A stretch of 64,000 bases of DNA from Clostridia bacterium (lineage in GTDB: Bacteria > Bacillota > Clostridia > Oscillospirales > Acutalibacteraceae): contig JAFURT010000001.1 in assembly GCA_017471765.1 (NCBI GenBank), positions 1-64,000 on the forward strand, written 5' to 3'. The stretch's first letter is position 1; each line of letters opens with the position of its first letter. The notes under the pieces were generated by a model. The model was given only the letters and a program-made list of their open reading frames with translations, was not told the origin of the DNA and ran no database searches. The translations under genes were made by a program, and so were the position numbers. Positions 51,289 to 59,940 of the stretch are shown in pieces.

Positions 51289-51317
51289 TTGCAATCAGCC
51301 CGGATTGCGTGTATAAT
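51289..51317 (+). promoter_or_regulatory. Kinase gene promoter
   Basis: TTGCAA (51289-51294), 17-base spacer, TATAAT (51312-51317). Confidence 0.75.
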
Positions 51318-51343
51318 GACGCTGATTAAAGAGGTGATTGGGT

Positions 51344-52276
51344 ATGGCATGGTATATTGGTATTGACGGCGGCGGAACCAAAACGGCTTTTGCGCTGGGG
51401 CGGGAGGACGGTATGGCTGTCTATCGGTTACAGCGGACAGGTTGTTCCTATCAGAGAATTGGTCCGCTGGCGGTGGCGTCTCTGATACGCGAGGGAGTGG
51501 ATGCCTTGCTGGAACAGGCCGGAGTTGATGCCACACAGGTGGCAGGGTGCTGTATCGGGCTTCCCTGCTATGGAGAAAGCCGTAAAATGGATGCTTATAT
51601 GGAGCAGACCTTGGCGGAATGTCTGGCACCCATGCCGCTACGGTTGGTCAATGACAGTGTGGTTGGCTGGGCCGGCTCGCTGGAATGTGGCGAAGGGATT
51701 CACCTTGTAGCCGGAACCGGATCGATCGCCTTTGGCCATGGCTGTGACGGCACAAGCCTACGCAGTGGCGGCTGGTGTGAGTTCTTTGGCGACGAGGGTT
51801 CCTGCTACTGGATTGGACGGGCGGCGATGGGGCTGTTCTCCAAGCAGGCTGACGGACGGATGCCCAAGGGGCCTTTGTACCACCTGGTATGTGCCAACTA
51901 TGAGATAGACAATCCCTTTGAGATGATGGAGATCATTTTGGCGAATATTGCTCCTCACCGGGAACGGGTGGCTGCTTTTCAGCTCTTTGCGGAAAAGGCG
52001 GCACTGGCCGGCGATACGGCAGTGGTAAAGCTGTACCAACAGGCGGCTGACGAGCTGGTGCTGCTGGTGCAGGCTTTGCGGGAACAGCTTACCTGGTCCA
52101 CGAATGTGGTAACGGTGTCCTATTATGGCGGTCTGTTCCGGGCAGGAGAGCTGATTTTGGCCCCTCTGCGTCAGCGACTGGCAGAAAATCAGTGCCGCCT
52201 GCAACCACCTATGCATACGGCCGACGAAGGGGCTCTCTTTTTGGCAATTGAGCAGGTTCGGCAGGGTGAGAAATAA
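51344..52276 (+). CDS. BadF/BadG family kinase, N-acetylglucosamine kinase-like
   Basis: 310 residues. The ASKHA phosphate-1 motif YIGIDGGGTKTAFALG opens the protein, with a second nucleotide motif HLVAGTGSIAFG and GGWCEFFGDEGS, the pattern of eukaryote-like GlcNAc kinases in the BadF/BadG/BcrA family. Would phosphorylate GlcNAc to GlcNAc-6-P with ATP. Placed between a GntR regulator and a GH20-like hexosaminidase, which supports that substrate. ATG 51344 has GAGGTGA 6 bases upstream. Confidence 0.8.
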   Translation: MAWYIGIDGGGTKTAFALGREDGMAVYRLQRTGCSYQRIGPLAVASLIREGVDALLEQAGVDATQVAGCCIGLPCYGESRKMDAYMEQTLAECLAPMPLRLVNDSVVGWAGSLECGEGIHLVAGTGSIAFGHGCDGTSLRSGGWCEFFGDEGSCYWIGRAAMGLFSKQADGRMPKGPLYHLVCANYEIDNPFEMMEIILANIAPHRERVAAFQLFAEKAALAGDTAVVKLYQQAADELVLLVQALREQLTWSTNVVTVSYYGGLFRAGELILAPLRQRLAENQCRLQPPMHTADEGALFLAIEQVRQGEK

Positions 52277-52301
52277 AAATATTTACTGGATAAAAAAACT
52301 A

Positions 52302-52330
52302 TTGCAAAATGAGCCGGAATGCGGTACAAT
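52302..52330 (+). promoter_or_regulatory. Hexosaminidase gene promoter
   Basis: TTGCAA (52302-52307), 17-base spacer, TACAAT (52325-52330). Confidence 0.7.
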
Positions 52331-52369
52331 GACAGGGATGTACCCACTATATAGCAGGAGGTCAGTCGC

Positions 52370-54265
52370 ATGAAGATAACTTTACACAACATACAGGAAG
52401 ATTTGCTGTCTGCCGTGGCGGCATTGTCGGATATTGCCGGGTTTACTCTGGCGGAGGATGGCTACCCGGTGACGGTGGAGCAAGGGGATAAGCCAGGTCT
52501 GTCTATCGTCTATGGGGCGGAAGGGGCGACGCTGACCTACGGTCAGCGTGCCGAGCTGTTCCGTGGTATCGGCCGATTGGTGGAAACGCTGGAGGGCCGG
52601 GAAAATGTAGTGGAAACACCCGCTTATGAGGATCTGTGTGCCATGTTCGATGTGGCCCGCAACGCTGTGCTCACCGTGCCGGTGGTGAAACAGCTCATCC
52701 GCCACATGGCGCTGATGGGGTATACCTCTCTGCAGCTCTACGTGGAGGACTGCTATGAGGTGGATGGCTATCCCTATTTCGGCTATATGCGTGGCCGCTA
52801 CACAAAGGAAGAGATGAAGGAGCTGGCCGCCTACGGCGACCTGTATGGGGTGGAGCTGACCCCTTGTATTCAGGTGCTGGCCCATCTTAATCAGATGTTC
52901 CGCTGGCGTGCCCATGGGGAGATGCTGGACTGGCGGGATATCCTGCTGGTGGATGAGCCCAAGACCTACGACTTGATTGAAGCAATGTTCAAGACCTTGC
53001 ACGAGTGCTTTACCAGCCGTCGTGTCAACATCGGTATGGACGAGGCCCGGATGCTGGGCCTGGGGCAGTATTTCAAGAAGCACGGCTACAAGGAGTGGTC
53101 GGAAATTCTGGGCAGTCACATGAGCAAGGTGATGGCCATCTGTAAGAAGTATGGCTTTGCCCCCATGATGTGGAGTGATACGCTGCTCAGCGCCGCCTTT
53201 GTGCGTAACGATTACTATGCTGCCGTCAATATGGAGGATCCTCATCTGCCTCAGGATGTCATTGACAGCGTGCCGGAAGGCATGGAGCTGATCTATTGGG
53301 ATTACGGCAACTACTACAAAGAGGTAGACATCATGGCCCGGGTGCACAAGGAGTTCCGGGCGGATAACCCCATCTGGTTTGCCGGTGGTGCCAGTAAGTG
53401 GCAGGGCTATTGTCCTCTCAATGAGTTTTCCATCGACTGCTCTCGCTCTCAGCTTAAGGCGATACGGGAGCATGGCATTACTAAGGTGATGGTCACCATC
53501 TGGAACGGTGCGGCGGCTAACCTGTCTATCCTGCCCACGCTGCAAATGTATGCGGAAGATTGTTATGTGAACAACACGGAGGATGCCTGGCTGGCCAAGC
53601 GGTTCAAAACTTGCTGTGATGGCGATTTTGCCGACTTTATGCTGCTTGACCGTCCCAACCAGATTCCCGGCAACCCCAGCCCCGGTGGTTGGTGGTGCAC
53701 ACCCTGCACATTCCTGATGGACCAGGATGTGATGGTGGGCTTGTTCGATAAGCACGTTCTGCCCGGGCAGTTGCCGCCTCATTTCGCAAAATGTGCGGCT
53801 GACCTTGGTGCGGCGATACCCCGCAATCCTCGTTGGCAGTATATGTTTGATATGACCGCCAAGCTATGTCATGCGTTGGAGCTGAAGTGCGAGGCCGGCG
53901 TTAAGCTGATTGCCGCCTACAAGGCTGGGGATAAGCCGGTATTAAAGGAACTGGCTGAGGTGTACCTGCCGGAGATGACTCGGCGTGTGGAAGCCTTCTA
54001 CCAGTCCTACCGGGCTCACTGGATGGCGGAGAACAAGGTGTTCGGTCTGGAAATCGTAGACTATCATCTGGCTGGCCTGTGCGCTCGTTGCCGGGCGGCA
54101 ATCGAACGGGTGAATGACTATCTTGAGGGACGTGTGGACTGCCTGCCAGAGCTTATGCAGGAGCGTCTCTATTACGACTGCAAGGAGCGGGAAGTCCCCG
54201 ATGCCATCGTGGAGGCGGTGGGCTGGACGGCCAGTGCGTCGGCAGATTTGTTTATTTCTATCTAA
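52370..54265 (+). CDS. GH20-like (GcnA-type) beta-N-acetylhexosaminidase
   Basis: 631 residues, no signal peptide. The N-terminal ~85 residues form the small alpha/beta domain; the barrel begins LCAMFDVARNAVLTVP, with MGYTSLQLYVEDCYEVDGY and RRVNIGMDEARMLGLG supplying the Asp-Glu catalytic pair, as in the GcnA branch of GH20. A helical C-terminal extension (~430-631) is typical for that branch. Would release terminal GlcNAc inside the cell for the neighbouring kinase. AGGAGG precedes the ATG. Confidence 0.8.
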   Translation: MKITLHNIQEDLLSAVAALSDIAGFTLAEDGYPVTVEQGDKPGLSIVYGAEGATLTYGQRAELFRGIGRLVETLEGRENVVETPAYEDLCAMFDVARNAVLTVPVVKQLIRHMALMGYTSLQLYVEDCYEVDGYPYFGYMRGRYTKEEMKELAAYGDLYGVELTPCIQVLAHLNQMFRWRAHGEMLDWRDILLVDEPKTYDLIEAMFKTLHECFTSRRVNIGMDEARMLGLGQYFKKHGYKEWSEILGSHMSKVMAICKKYGFAPMMWSDTLLSAAFVRNDYYAAVNMEDPHLPQDVIDSVPEGMELIYWDYGNYYKEVDIMARVHKEFRADNPIWFAGGASKWQGYCPLNEFSIDCSRSQLKAIREHGITKVMVTIWNGAAANLSILPTLQMYAEDCYVNNTEDAWLAKRFKTCCDGDFADFMLLDRPNQIPGNPSPGGWWCTPCTFLMDQDVMVGLFDKHVLPGQLPPHFAKCAADLGAAIPRNPRWQYMFDMTAKLCHALELKCEAGVKLIAAYKAGDKPVLKELAEVYLPEMTRRVEAFYQSYRAHWMAENKVFGLEIVDYHLAGLCARCRAAIERVNDYLEGRVDCLPELMQERLYYDCKEREVPDAIVEAVGWTASASADLFISI

Positions 54266-54280
54266 CCTCTGATTTAGTCA

Positions 54281-54316
54281 AAAAGGCCCGCAGAGCCAAT
54301 GCTCTGCGGGCCTTTT
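54281..54316. terminator. Bidirectional terminator
   Basis: AAAAGGCCCGCAGAGC pairs perfectly with GCTCTGCGGGCCTTTT, loop CAAT; serves the hexosaminidase gene and the convergent YgjV-like gene. Confidence 0.92.
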
Positions 54317-54323
54317 GTATAGC

Positions 54324-54872
54324 TTAGTTTTTGACGGGTTCTGTTTCTTGGTCGGTAGGCTTTTTCCATTGTATGTCGTGGCGCAGGATGCCTATGAGGA
54401 TGGACAGCATGGCAATGGCCTCCATGGCGATGCCGGAGATGTTGCCCACGAACAGGTGGTTGGTAATCCAGCATACCCCTACCAGTAGGGAGATGCGGCG
54501 TGTCCATTTTACGTCCTTCATCCACAGGGCGACAGTGGAGCAGAGAGAGCCGAGGATGGGAAAAACACTCAGAGGGCTCTGCCAGGTCAGCAGGCCGGTG
54601 ACCACCATAGCTGCCATGAAACCCACCAGCCACAGAGGAGAGGAGGCCCATTTCTTCTCCCGCTGGGAGAAGGTCAGTGACCGAAAAAAGGCCAGCACAT
54701 CCTGGGCACCGCCTACCACATCGCCGAGAATGAACATATTGATGGCGCAGGTGATGCTGGCGGTGGTCTGCAGGGCCATCAATGCACCACGCTTTTTCTG
54801 CTGGAAGGAGAGCAGGGAACACACAACGCTGATCCAACCGACCAGCTCCCACTGCACAAAGAGTTTATCCAT
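54324..54872 (-). CDS. YgjV family inner-membrane protein
   Basis: About 182 residues with five to six short hydrophobic segments (LVGWISVVCSLLSFQ, TTASITCAINMFILGD, PLWLVGFMAAMVVTGLL, ISGIAMEAIAMLSILIGIL), matching the YgjV family, small membrane proteins of unknown function sometimes seen with sugar-acid or nitrogen genes. Two tandem ATGs (54875, 54872); the second is better spaced from GGTAGG. No clear link with the neighbouring amino-sugar genes. Confidence 0.75.
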   Translation of the reverse strand: MDKLFVQWELVGWISVVCSLLSFQQKKRGALMALQTTASITCAINMFILGDVVGGAQDVLAFFRSLTFSQREKKWASSPLWLVGFMAAMVVTGLLTWQSPLSVFPILGSLCSTVALWMKDVKWTRRISLLVGVCWITNHLFVGNISGIAMEAIAMLSILIGILRHDIQWKKPTDQETEPVKN

Positions 54873-54977
54873 CATCTATCCTACCGCCTTTCTTCTATAA
54901 GGGGATTATACCTGTTTACACCTATGCCGTCAAGATGAATTTCCCCCCGGGTATTGTTTTTTTACCTTACTTAGACA

Positions 54978-55015
54978 GAAAAAAGGAGCAACACGGATGA
55001 GCCGTGTTGCTCCTT
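54978..55015 (-). terminator. Terminator after aldolase gene
   Basis: On the minus strand AAGGAGCAACACGG pairs with CCGTGTTGCTCCTT, followed by a T-run. Confidence 0.85.
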
Positions 55016-55035
55016 CAACTTACTGGGCTATGGGC

Positions 55036-55971
55036 TTAGATAATGCCCTTGGCGCGGAGGATTTCTTCCACAATCTTGCGGACAGCGGCCTCCTGGGTAG
55101 CGGCCTCGGCACCGGGGCCATACACACCGGCAGAGCCGAACAACTGCATTTTCTCCATAACCGACAGCTTGACCGCCTCACGGATGGAGGGCAGCAGGTC
55201 GATGATGCCCTTGCCCAGCTCGGTGAAGTGACGCAGAGCCGCCTCTACAGCGGACACGTTGATGTCGGTGAAGATATTGACCTTGGAGATACCGGCCTCC
55301 ACGCACTTGCGGAAGTCGTCGTCCGTCAAGCCGGAACCACCGTGCAGTACCAAGGGGGTGGGGATGGTAGCGGCAATCTCACGGATGCGGTTGAAGTCCA
55401 GCTTGGGCGGCAGTTTGTAGGCACCGTGGGCGGTACCGACGGCAATCGCCAGAGCGTCAACACCGGTGCGGTCCACGAAATCCTTAGCCTCCTCCGGCTT
55501 GGTGTAGAACTTGGCGGCATCCTCCATGCCCTCGGCAGTGGCGGCACCCTCAGCACCGCCTACGTGACCGACCTCACCCTCGATGGAAGCACCATAGGAG
55601 TGGGCAATGTCAGCCATCTCACGCACCTTCTGGCAGTTGATCTCGTAGGGATCGGTGGAGCAGTCGTACATGATGGAGGAGAAGCCCAGCTTCAGCGCCT
55701 TCAGACAGGTCTCCTTGTGCAGACCGTGGTCCAGGTGGACAACAACCGGCACAGAAGCACGCTTGGCCATGGGGATCAGAATCATAGCCAGATCTTCCAG
55801 GGAGTTGTAAGGCAGCAGCACCTCGGCCGTACCGAAGATAACAGGGGAGCCCGTCTCCTCGGCGGCGGCAATGATGCCCTGGGCCAGCTCCAGCGTAACA
55901 GCGTTAAACAGACCGACTGCATAATGGCCTTTACGGGCGTCCTGCAGCACTTCATTCATGGTTACCAGCAT
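55036..55971 (-). CDS. Class II fructose-bisphosphate/tagatose-bisphosphate aldolase family protein
   Basis: 311 residues. The metal site PVVVHLDHGLHKE (H-x-D-H), ASIEGEVGHVGG, AVGTAHGAYK (His) and LVLHGGSGL (phosphate/His) are intact. It would split fructose-1,6- or tagatose-1,6-bisphosphate to DHAP and GAP. The size and KbaY/GatY-like ends do not separate the two substrates. It has its own promoter with a 16-base palindrome downstream. Confidence 0.88.
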   Translation of the reverse strand: MLVTMNEVLQDARKGHYAVGLFNAVTLELAQGIIAAAEETGSPVIFGTAEVLLPYNSLEDLAMILIPMAKRASVPVVVHLDHGLHKETCLKALKLGFSSIMYDCSTDPYEINCQKVREMADIAHSYGASIEGEVGHVGGAEGAATAEGMEDAAKFYTKPEEAKDFVDRTGVDALAIAVGTAHGAYKLPPKLDFNRIREIAATIPTPLVLHGGSGLTDDDFRKCVEAGISKVNIFTDINVSAVEAALRHFTELGKGIIDLLPSIREAVKLSVMEKMQLFGSAGVYGPGAEAATQEAAVRKIVEEILRAKGII

Positions 55972-56002
55972 AGTTTTCCGTCTCCTTATCGTTAGAAACT
56001 GT

Positions 56003-56063
56003 TGTGTATCGATACACAGCCTTTACTGTGCATCATTTTACCACAAAGTGGATAGAGAGTCAA
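56003..56063 (-). promoter_or_regulatory. Aldolase promoter with 16-bp palindromic operator
   Basis: Minus strand: -35 TTGACT (56058-56063), 17-base spacer, -10 TAAAAT (56035-56040). The perfect palindrome TGTGTATCGATACACA (56003-56018) lies about 15-30 bases downstream of the -10, a position suited to repression. The central CG resembles LacI-family operators. Confidence 0.7.
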
Positions 56064-56117
56064 GTGTCTAATTTAAAATTGCAGGAGGCATATTTCCCCA
56101 AAGGGAAGTAGGGGCAA

Positions 56118-57065
56118 TTAGTTGCACTCGGCCTCCAGGGGACCGGCCAGGTCTTTCAGGAAGAACAGGCGGCCGGCCAGAGTGGGGATGTAGGAGGAGG
56201 TGATCCAGGGGGTGGTGCCGTGACGCAGAGTCATCCACAGGGACAGTCCCTGCCACTGCATACCGCGGCCCAGGGTGCCGTCGGCACCGCCGATGGCGTA
56301 GTCAGCCTGCAGGAACAGGCCGGGGCCGATGGTGTTGGCGCGGCAAGGCACCAAGGGGGTACGGGACTTGAAGCTGGTCAGCGCATTCTGCTCCACCGTC
56401 AGGGGGTGAATCTTGGCACCGATGCGGTAGGGCTGTGCCTCCCACTCCTCGGCGGTGGCATAGTCAGCGGCAAAGGTGGGCTCCCAGAAGGCGATGTGGC
56501 ACATACGGCCGATGCCGTACACCAGCACCAGCTTAGCACCCTCCGCCTTCAGGGCGGCAATCTTCTCGGGGTAGGTGGGCAGGTTGGCCTTGGTGGCAAA
56601 GTTACGCTGTGCCACCGGTACGGTCAGCTCGCCCAGGGGGTTGAACAGCGCCTGCTCCATGGCGTACTGGAAGGAGCCGTGGTTATCGGAGGGCAGGGTG
56701 TTGCCCTCGCCGTCCGCCCACTCGTCCATGTTGAAGGTGTAGACGTGGTCGCAGGCCACCTTCCACTCTTTCAGGAAGTAGACGACCCACTTGTACATGC
56801 CCATGGGGCCTACGGGCAGGATGAAGGCAATCTTCTCGCCACGCTCTTTGGCCAGCTTGATCTGCATGGCAATCTCGTGGCCCATGTAGGTCTCAAACTC
56901 GCCCAGGCTGTCGCACTGGACAGGCTGGAAAGCGGGATTCCAGAAGGGCTGGGGGTTGCAGATGGTCTCCGGGGCGTCGATGCAGGCGTCGATCTTCTCG
57001 AAATCCCAGCCGGCGGGGTAGAAGCCCTCCAGGGCGGAGCCTTTTACGGTAGAATTAAAATCCAT
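56118..57065 (-). CDS. NagB-like glucosamine-6-phosphate deaminase/isomerase family protein
   Basis: 315 residues. [14 protein letters not shown] contains the catalytic-base Asp context of NagB (NMDE) and [15 protein letters not shown] corresponds to the G-G-x3-HIAFNEP block with catalytic His. It is longer and more diverged than classical NagB (~240-265 residues), so another aldose/ketose sugar phosphate may be used. Expected reaction: GlcN-6-P to Fru-6-P plus ammonia. Follows the PIG-L gene by 31 bases in one operon. Confidence 0.78.
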   Translation of the reverse strand: MDFNSTVKGSALEGFYPAGWDFEKIDACIDAPETICNPQPFWNPAFQPVQCDSLGEFETYMGHEIAMQIKLAKERGEKIAFILPVGPMGMYKWVVYFLKEWKVACDHVYTFNMDEWADGEGNTLPSDNHGSFQYAMEQALFNPLGELTVPVAQRNFATKANLPTYPEKIAALKAEGAKLVLVYGIGRMCHIAFWEPTFAADYATAEEWEAQPYRIGAKIHPLTVEQNALTSFKSRTPLVPCRANTIGPGLFLQADYAIGGADGTLGRGMQWQGLSLWMTLRHGTTPWITSSYIPTLAGRLFFLKDLAGPLEAECN

Positions 57066-57096
57066 GGTATTTTCTCCTCTCTGATATATGTATGAA

Positions 57097-57804
57097 TTAC
57101 GGCAAATAGCGCTTGGTGGTACCCTTCAGGTAGACCTGGCACTGGCGGAAGCCCTCGGCGTAGTCCGCACCGCACTGATAGCCACGGTAGCGGGAGCAGG
57201 TCTTGACCATGTCGGGGAAATCGATGCCGTCGTGGTCACGCATCCACACAATCTGGGACTCGTGGCACTCCAGCATGTCCGCTTTCTTATCCACATAGGG
57301 GGTGATGTCTACGTACTCGGTGGGGTTGAAGTTGACGCCGGCCAGCGTGTCCATGTAGTAGATGGGCACCATCTTGGCTGCACCCTCTACCGCCGTGTGG
57401 TAGTTGGGCAGGGTGGCGGTGAAGCTGGCATCGAACACCAGACGGGAGACAGCGGTGTGGTCGGGCATATAGTCGTCCGGGTCGTGGGTGATGATGAAGT
57501 CCGGATTCACCGACTTGATTACATCTACCACCTTGTCCCGGGCCTCTTTGTTGTTGTCGTAGATGGCCAGGTCGTCAAACCGGCTGTGGATAATCTCAAA
57601 GCCGGCCATTTCTGCGGAGCGCTCGGCTTCCTTGGCACGCATCTCGGTGAGTTCATCCGGGGGGATGATCACGTGGCCCAGGTTGCCGCTGGACAGATGG
57701 CACACCACCACACGGTCACCACGCTCTTTACACTTGAGCAGGGTGCCGGCGCAGGCAATCTCCATGTCGTCCGGATGGCAGGAAATGCACAATACAGTAT
57801 ACAT
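57097..57804 (-). CDS. PIG-L/LmbE family deacetylase
   Basis: 235 residues. The zinc-binding HPDD motif is in [16 protein letters not shown], and the third ligand in [15 protein letters not shown] enzymes deacetylate GlcNAc-containing molecules. With a NagB-like gene directly behind and no NagA in the window, it may remove the acetyl group of GlcNAc-6-P (inference). First gene of the minus-strand operon, divergent from an AraC regulator. Confidence 0.88.
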   Translation of the reverse strand: MYTVLCISCHPDDMEIACAGTLLKCKERGDRVVVCHLSSGNLGHVIIPPDELTEMRAKEAERSAEMAGFEIIHSRFDDLAIYDNNKEARDKVVDVIKSVNPDFIITHDPDDYMPDHTAVSRLVFDASFTATLPNYHTAVEGAAKMVPIYYMDTLAGVNFNPTEYVDITPYVDKKADMLECHESQIVWMRDHDGIDFPDMVKTCSRYRGYQCGADYAEGFRQCQVYLKGTTKRYLP

Positions 57805-57843
57805 AGATACAACCTCCTTGAAATTTTTATTGTTCTACCTTAC

Positions 57844-57889
57844 ATTATACGGTTTTTGACTTGCAAAGGAGTGGAAAATCAGGTATAAT
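57844..57889. promoter_or_regulatory. Divergent promoters between PIG-L and AraC genes
   Basis: Plus strand: TTGCAA (57861-57866), 17-base spacer, TATAAT (57884-57889). Minus strand: a -10 TATAAT at 57844-57849 whose -35 region is weak and overlaps the plus-strand TTGCAA. Shared control is likely. Confidence 0.6.
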
Positions 57890-57918
57890 ACTAACAAAAT
57901 CAGCCGAGGGGATTTTCT

Positions 57919-58809
57919 ATGCAGAATAATATTGTAAAACACAGCTTTGACACGGTGTTTGAAATTGAAAAGCTCATCACTATTTTCTATATGGAAATGT
58001 CCAAGGATTTCTGCTATGAGGGAGAACAGCACGACTTTTGGGAAATGGTGTACATTGACAAAGGGGAGATGCTATGCACCGCCGATAAAAGCCAGTTTGT
58101 CCTGAAAAGCGGCGAGCTGACCTTCCACCAGCCAAATGAGTTTCACAATCTTTCCGGTGACCGCCGTGTGGCCCCCAATGTAAGCATCCTGACCTTTGAG
58201 TGCCATAGCCCGGAGATGCAGCATTTTGCCGGCAAGATTTTTCGCCTTAACGCCGAGGAACGCTCCCTGCTGGCTATGCTGTTTGAGGAGGGGCTGTCCT
58301 GCTTTCGCATGGCTGATCCTCACGACCCACTGCTGCAACGGATGGAGCTGGTGGGGGATGCTCCCTTTGGCAGCCAGCAGCTGACTAAAAATCTGCTGGA
58401 GATCTTTCTGGTTAAGCTACACCGGCACAAGGAATCCCTAACCAAGCAGAGCCGCTTTAATGTGCAGGTAAACGGCATTGCGGTGCCCATGGAGGTAAAA
58501 GAAATCTTGGACGTGCTGGAGGCGAACATTTACGGGCGGCTGACGGTGGCGGACATCGCCCGGGTATTGGGTAAGAGCGAAAGCACGCTGAAAGAACGGT
58601 TTGCCCTTTACCGTTCCGGCGGCATTATCCATCACTACAACTCTTTGAAAATCAAAGAGGCAAAACGGCTCATCCGGGAGGGCCGGTACAATCTGGCGCA
58701 GATTGCTGACCTGCTCCGGTTTGATACCCCACAATATTTCTCCAAATGCTTCAAGGACCATACCCGCATGACGCCCAGTGAGTATAAACGGTCGATATTG
58801 CGAAACTGA
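57919..58809 (+). CDS. AraC family transcriptional regulator
   Basis: 296 residues. An N-terminal cupin (EQHDFWEMVYIDKGEM, FHQPNEFHNLSGD) and a C-terminal AraC double HTH (RLTVADIARVLGKSESTLK; NLAQIADLLRFDTPQYF; MTPSEYKRSI). Probably controls the divergent PIG-L/NagB-like operon in response to an amino-sugar ligand. GAGGGGA precedes the ATG. Confidence 0.87.
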   Translation: MQNNIVKHSFDTVFEIEKLITIFYMEMSKDFCYEGEQHDFWEMVYIDKGEMLCTADKSQFVLKSGELTFHQPNEFHNLSGDRRVAPNVSILTFECHSPEMQHFAGKIFRLNAEERSLLAMLFEEGLSCFRMADPHDPLLQRMELVGDAPFGSQQLTKNLLEIFLVKLHRHKESLTKQSRFNVQVNGIAVPMEVKEILDVLEANIYGRLTVADIARVLGKSESTLKERFALYRSGGIIHHYNSLKIKEAKRLIREGRYNLAQIADLLRFDTPQYFSKCFKDHTRMTPSEYKRSILRN

Positions 58810-58815
58810 ACAGAA

Positions 58816-58850
58816 AGAAAAAACGGTATGCCGGGCATACCGTTTTTTCT
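58816..58850. terminator. Bidirectional terminator at prophage edge
   Basis: AAAAAACGGTATGC pairs with GCATACCGTTTTTT, loop CGG; between the AraC gene and the phage repressor, so it lies near the left limit of the prophage. Confidence 0.9.
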
Positions 58851-59489
58851 TTAGATATATTTCCGCTTGCTTTCCACGACCAGGCCGACGATAGTGACCT
58901 GAGTCATCTGCTCGCCCTCAAAGCGGCGGGGAGGATAGTAGGGGTTGACGCTCTGCAGCTCCAGCCACTCATCCGTGTACACCACACGCTTGACCAGTCC
59001 CTCCTCGCCATCCACCAGCACCACGGCATAGCGGCCGGAATCCACCTTGTCCTGGCGACGCACCAGCACCAGATCCCGGTCATTGATCATGGGGGTCATG
59101 CTGTCCCCGGTAACCCGGAGCCAGAAATAGTCACAGCCACTCCGCAGGGTGGCGGCATCCACCGGCTCGGTGCCGGAGGGGTCTTCAAACACTACGCCGC
59201 CACAGCCGGCACGCACAGCGCCCATCACCGGCAAGGGAACGGCATCCGGGGAGGCAAAGCTGGCGGGGGGCTCCATCTCGTCGGATAGCCCCATCAGCCA
59301 CTGGGTGCTGACATGAAAATGGGTGGCCAGCAGATGGAGGGTAGGGAGGTTGATTTTAGAGGTATCGCCGCGCTCCCACCGCATGACGGTGGACTTGTTT
59401 ACACCGGTGAGTTGGCCAATCTGTTCCAACGTTTCGTGGGAGTCCTCCCGGCATCGCCGCAGACGCAGGGCGGTAAGGTTTTCATTCAC
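58851..59489 (-). CDS. Phage LexA-like repressor (XRE HTH + S24 peptidase)
   Basis: 212 residues from GTG 59489 (AAAGGAG 8 bases upstream). The N-terminal XRE helix-turn-helix reads ETLEQIGQLTGVNKSTVMRW. The S24 domain has the cleavage site Ala94-Gly95 (GAVRAGCGG), Ser130 (VTGDSMTPMI) and Lys167 (EGLVKRVVY). This is the layout of CI-type repressors that self-cleave when RecA is activated, keeping the prophage silent until SOS. Divergent from the early phage promoter. Confidence 0.9.
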   Translation of the reverse strand: MNENLTALRLRRCREDSHETLEQIGQLTGVNKSTVMRWERGDTSKINLPTLHLLATHFHVSTQWLMGLSDEMEPPASFASPDAVPLPVMGAVRAGCGGVVFEDPSGTEPVDAATLRSGCDYFWLRVTGDSMTPMINDRDLVLVRRQDKVDSGRYAVVLVDGEEGLVKRVVYTDEWLELQSVNPYYPPRRFEGEQMTQVTIVGLVVESKRKYI

Positions 59490-59532
59490 GATATTCGCTC
59501 CTTTCGGTAAAGGGGGTATAATTTCTATGCAT

Positions 59533-59561
59533 ATTCTAACACATGGTGTTGAGAAATGCAA
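59533..59561 (-). promoter_or_regulatory. Repressor promoter with inverted repeat
   Basis: Minus strand: -35 TTGCAT (59556-59561), 17-base spacer, -10 TAGAAT (59533-59538). The inverted repeat GTGTTG-N7-CAACAC (59546-59564) lies over the spacer and -35, a candidate autoregulatory operator. Confidence 0.6.
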
Positions 59562-59591
59562 CACAAATTTCGAAAAAGTTGCAAAATGCTA

Positions 59592-59645
59592 TTGACAAGT
59601 GCGGAAAATGGGTTTACAATAATAGGCAAGACGAACGTTTGTTCG
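59592..59645 (+). promoter_or_regulatory. Early phage promoter with perfect LexA (SOS) box
   Basis: TTGACA (59592-59597), 17-base spacer, TACAAT (59615-59620); then CGAACGTTTGTTCG (59632-59645), a perfect CGAAC-N4-GTTCG box just past the start. Host LexA would block it until DNA damage. Confidence 0.85.
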
Positions 59646-59700
59646 ATTGCAAAGACGCTTCGGACAGAGGTGCCGGGAACAGTGTAGCGGAGGTGAAGCG

Positions 59701-59892
59701 ATGAAGCTGGGAGAATGGAACGGATTGGTGCATAGACTGCCGCCGGAGACACCGGTGGTGTTTTTATGTGACGGAACAAAAGCGTTGGAGCCGGGTGACT
59801 ATTGCGACGGCCTGGCTGTAAAGCCATCGGAAATGTGGGAAGGGGATGGTTGGCGTCCCTGTGTTTTAGTGGAATTGGGGGAGCCGTTTTGA
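59701..59892 (+). CDS. Small phage protein, unknown
   Basis: 63 residues, Trp- and Pro-rich, opening MKLGEWNGLVHRLPPETPVV. GCGGAGGTGA lies just before the ATG. First gene after the SOS-box promoter; no known domain recognised. Hypothetical. Confidence 0.6.
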   Translation: MKLGEWNGLVHRLPPETPVVFLCDGTKALEPGDYCDGLAVKPSEMWEGDGWRPCVLVELGEPF

Positions 59893-59940
59893 TGTCTTTT
59901 TATATTTGCACAAAGTTGCAAAACGCAATCGGAGGTGCTT

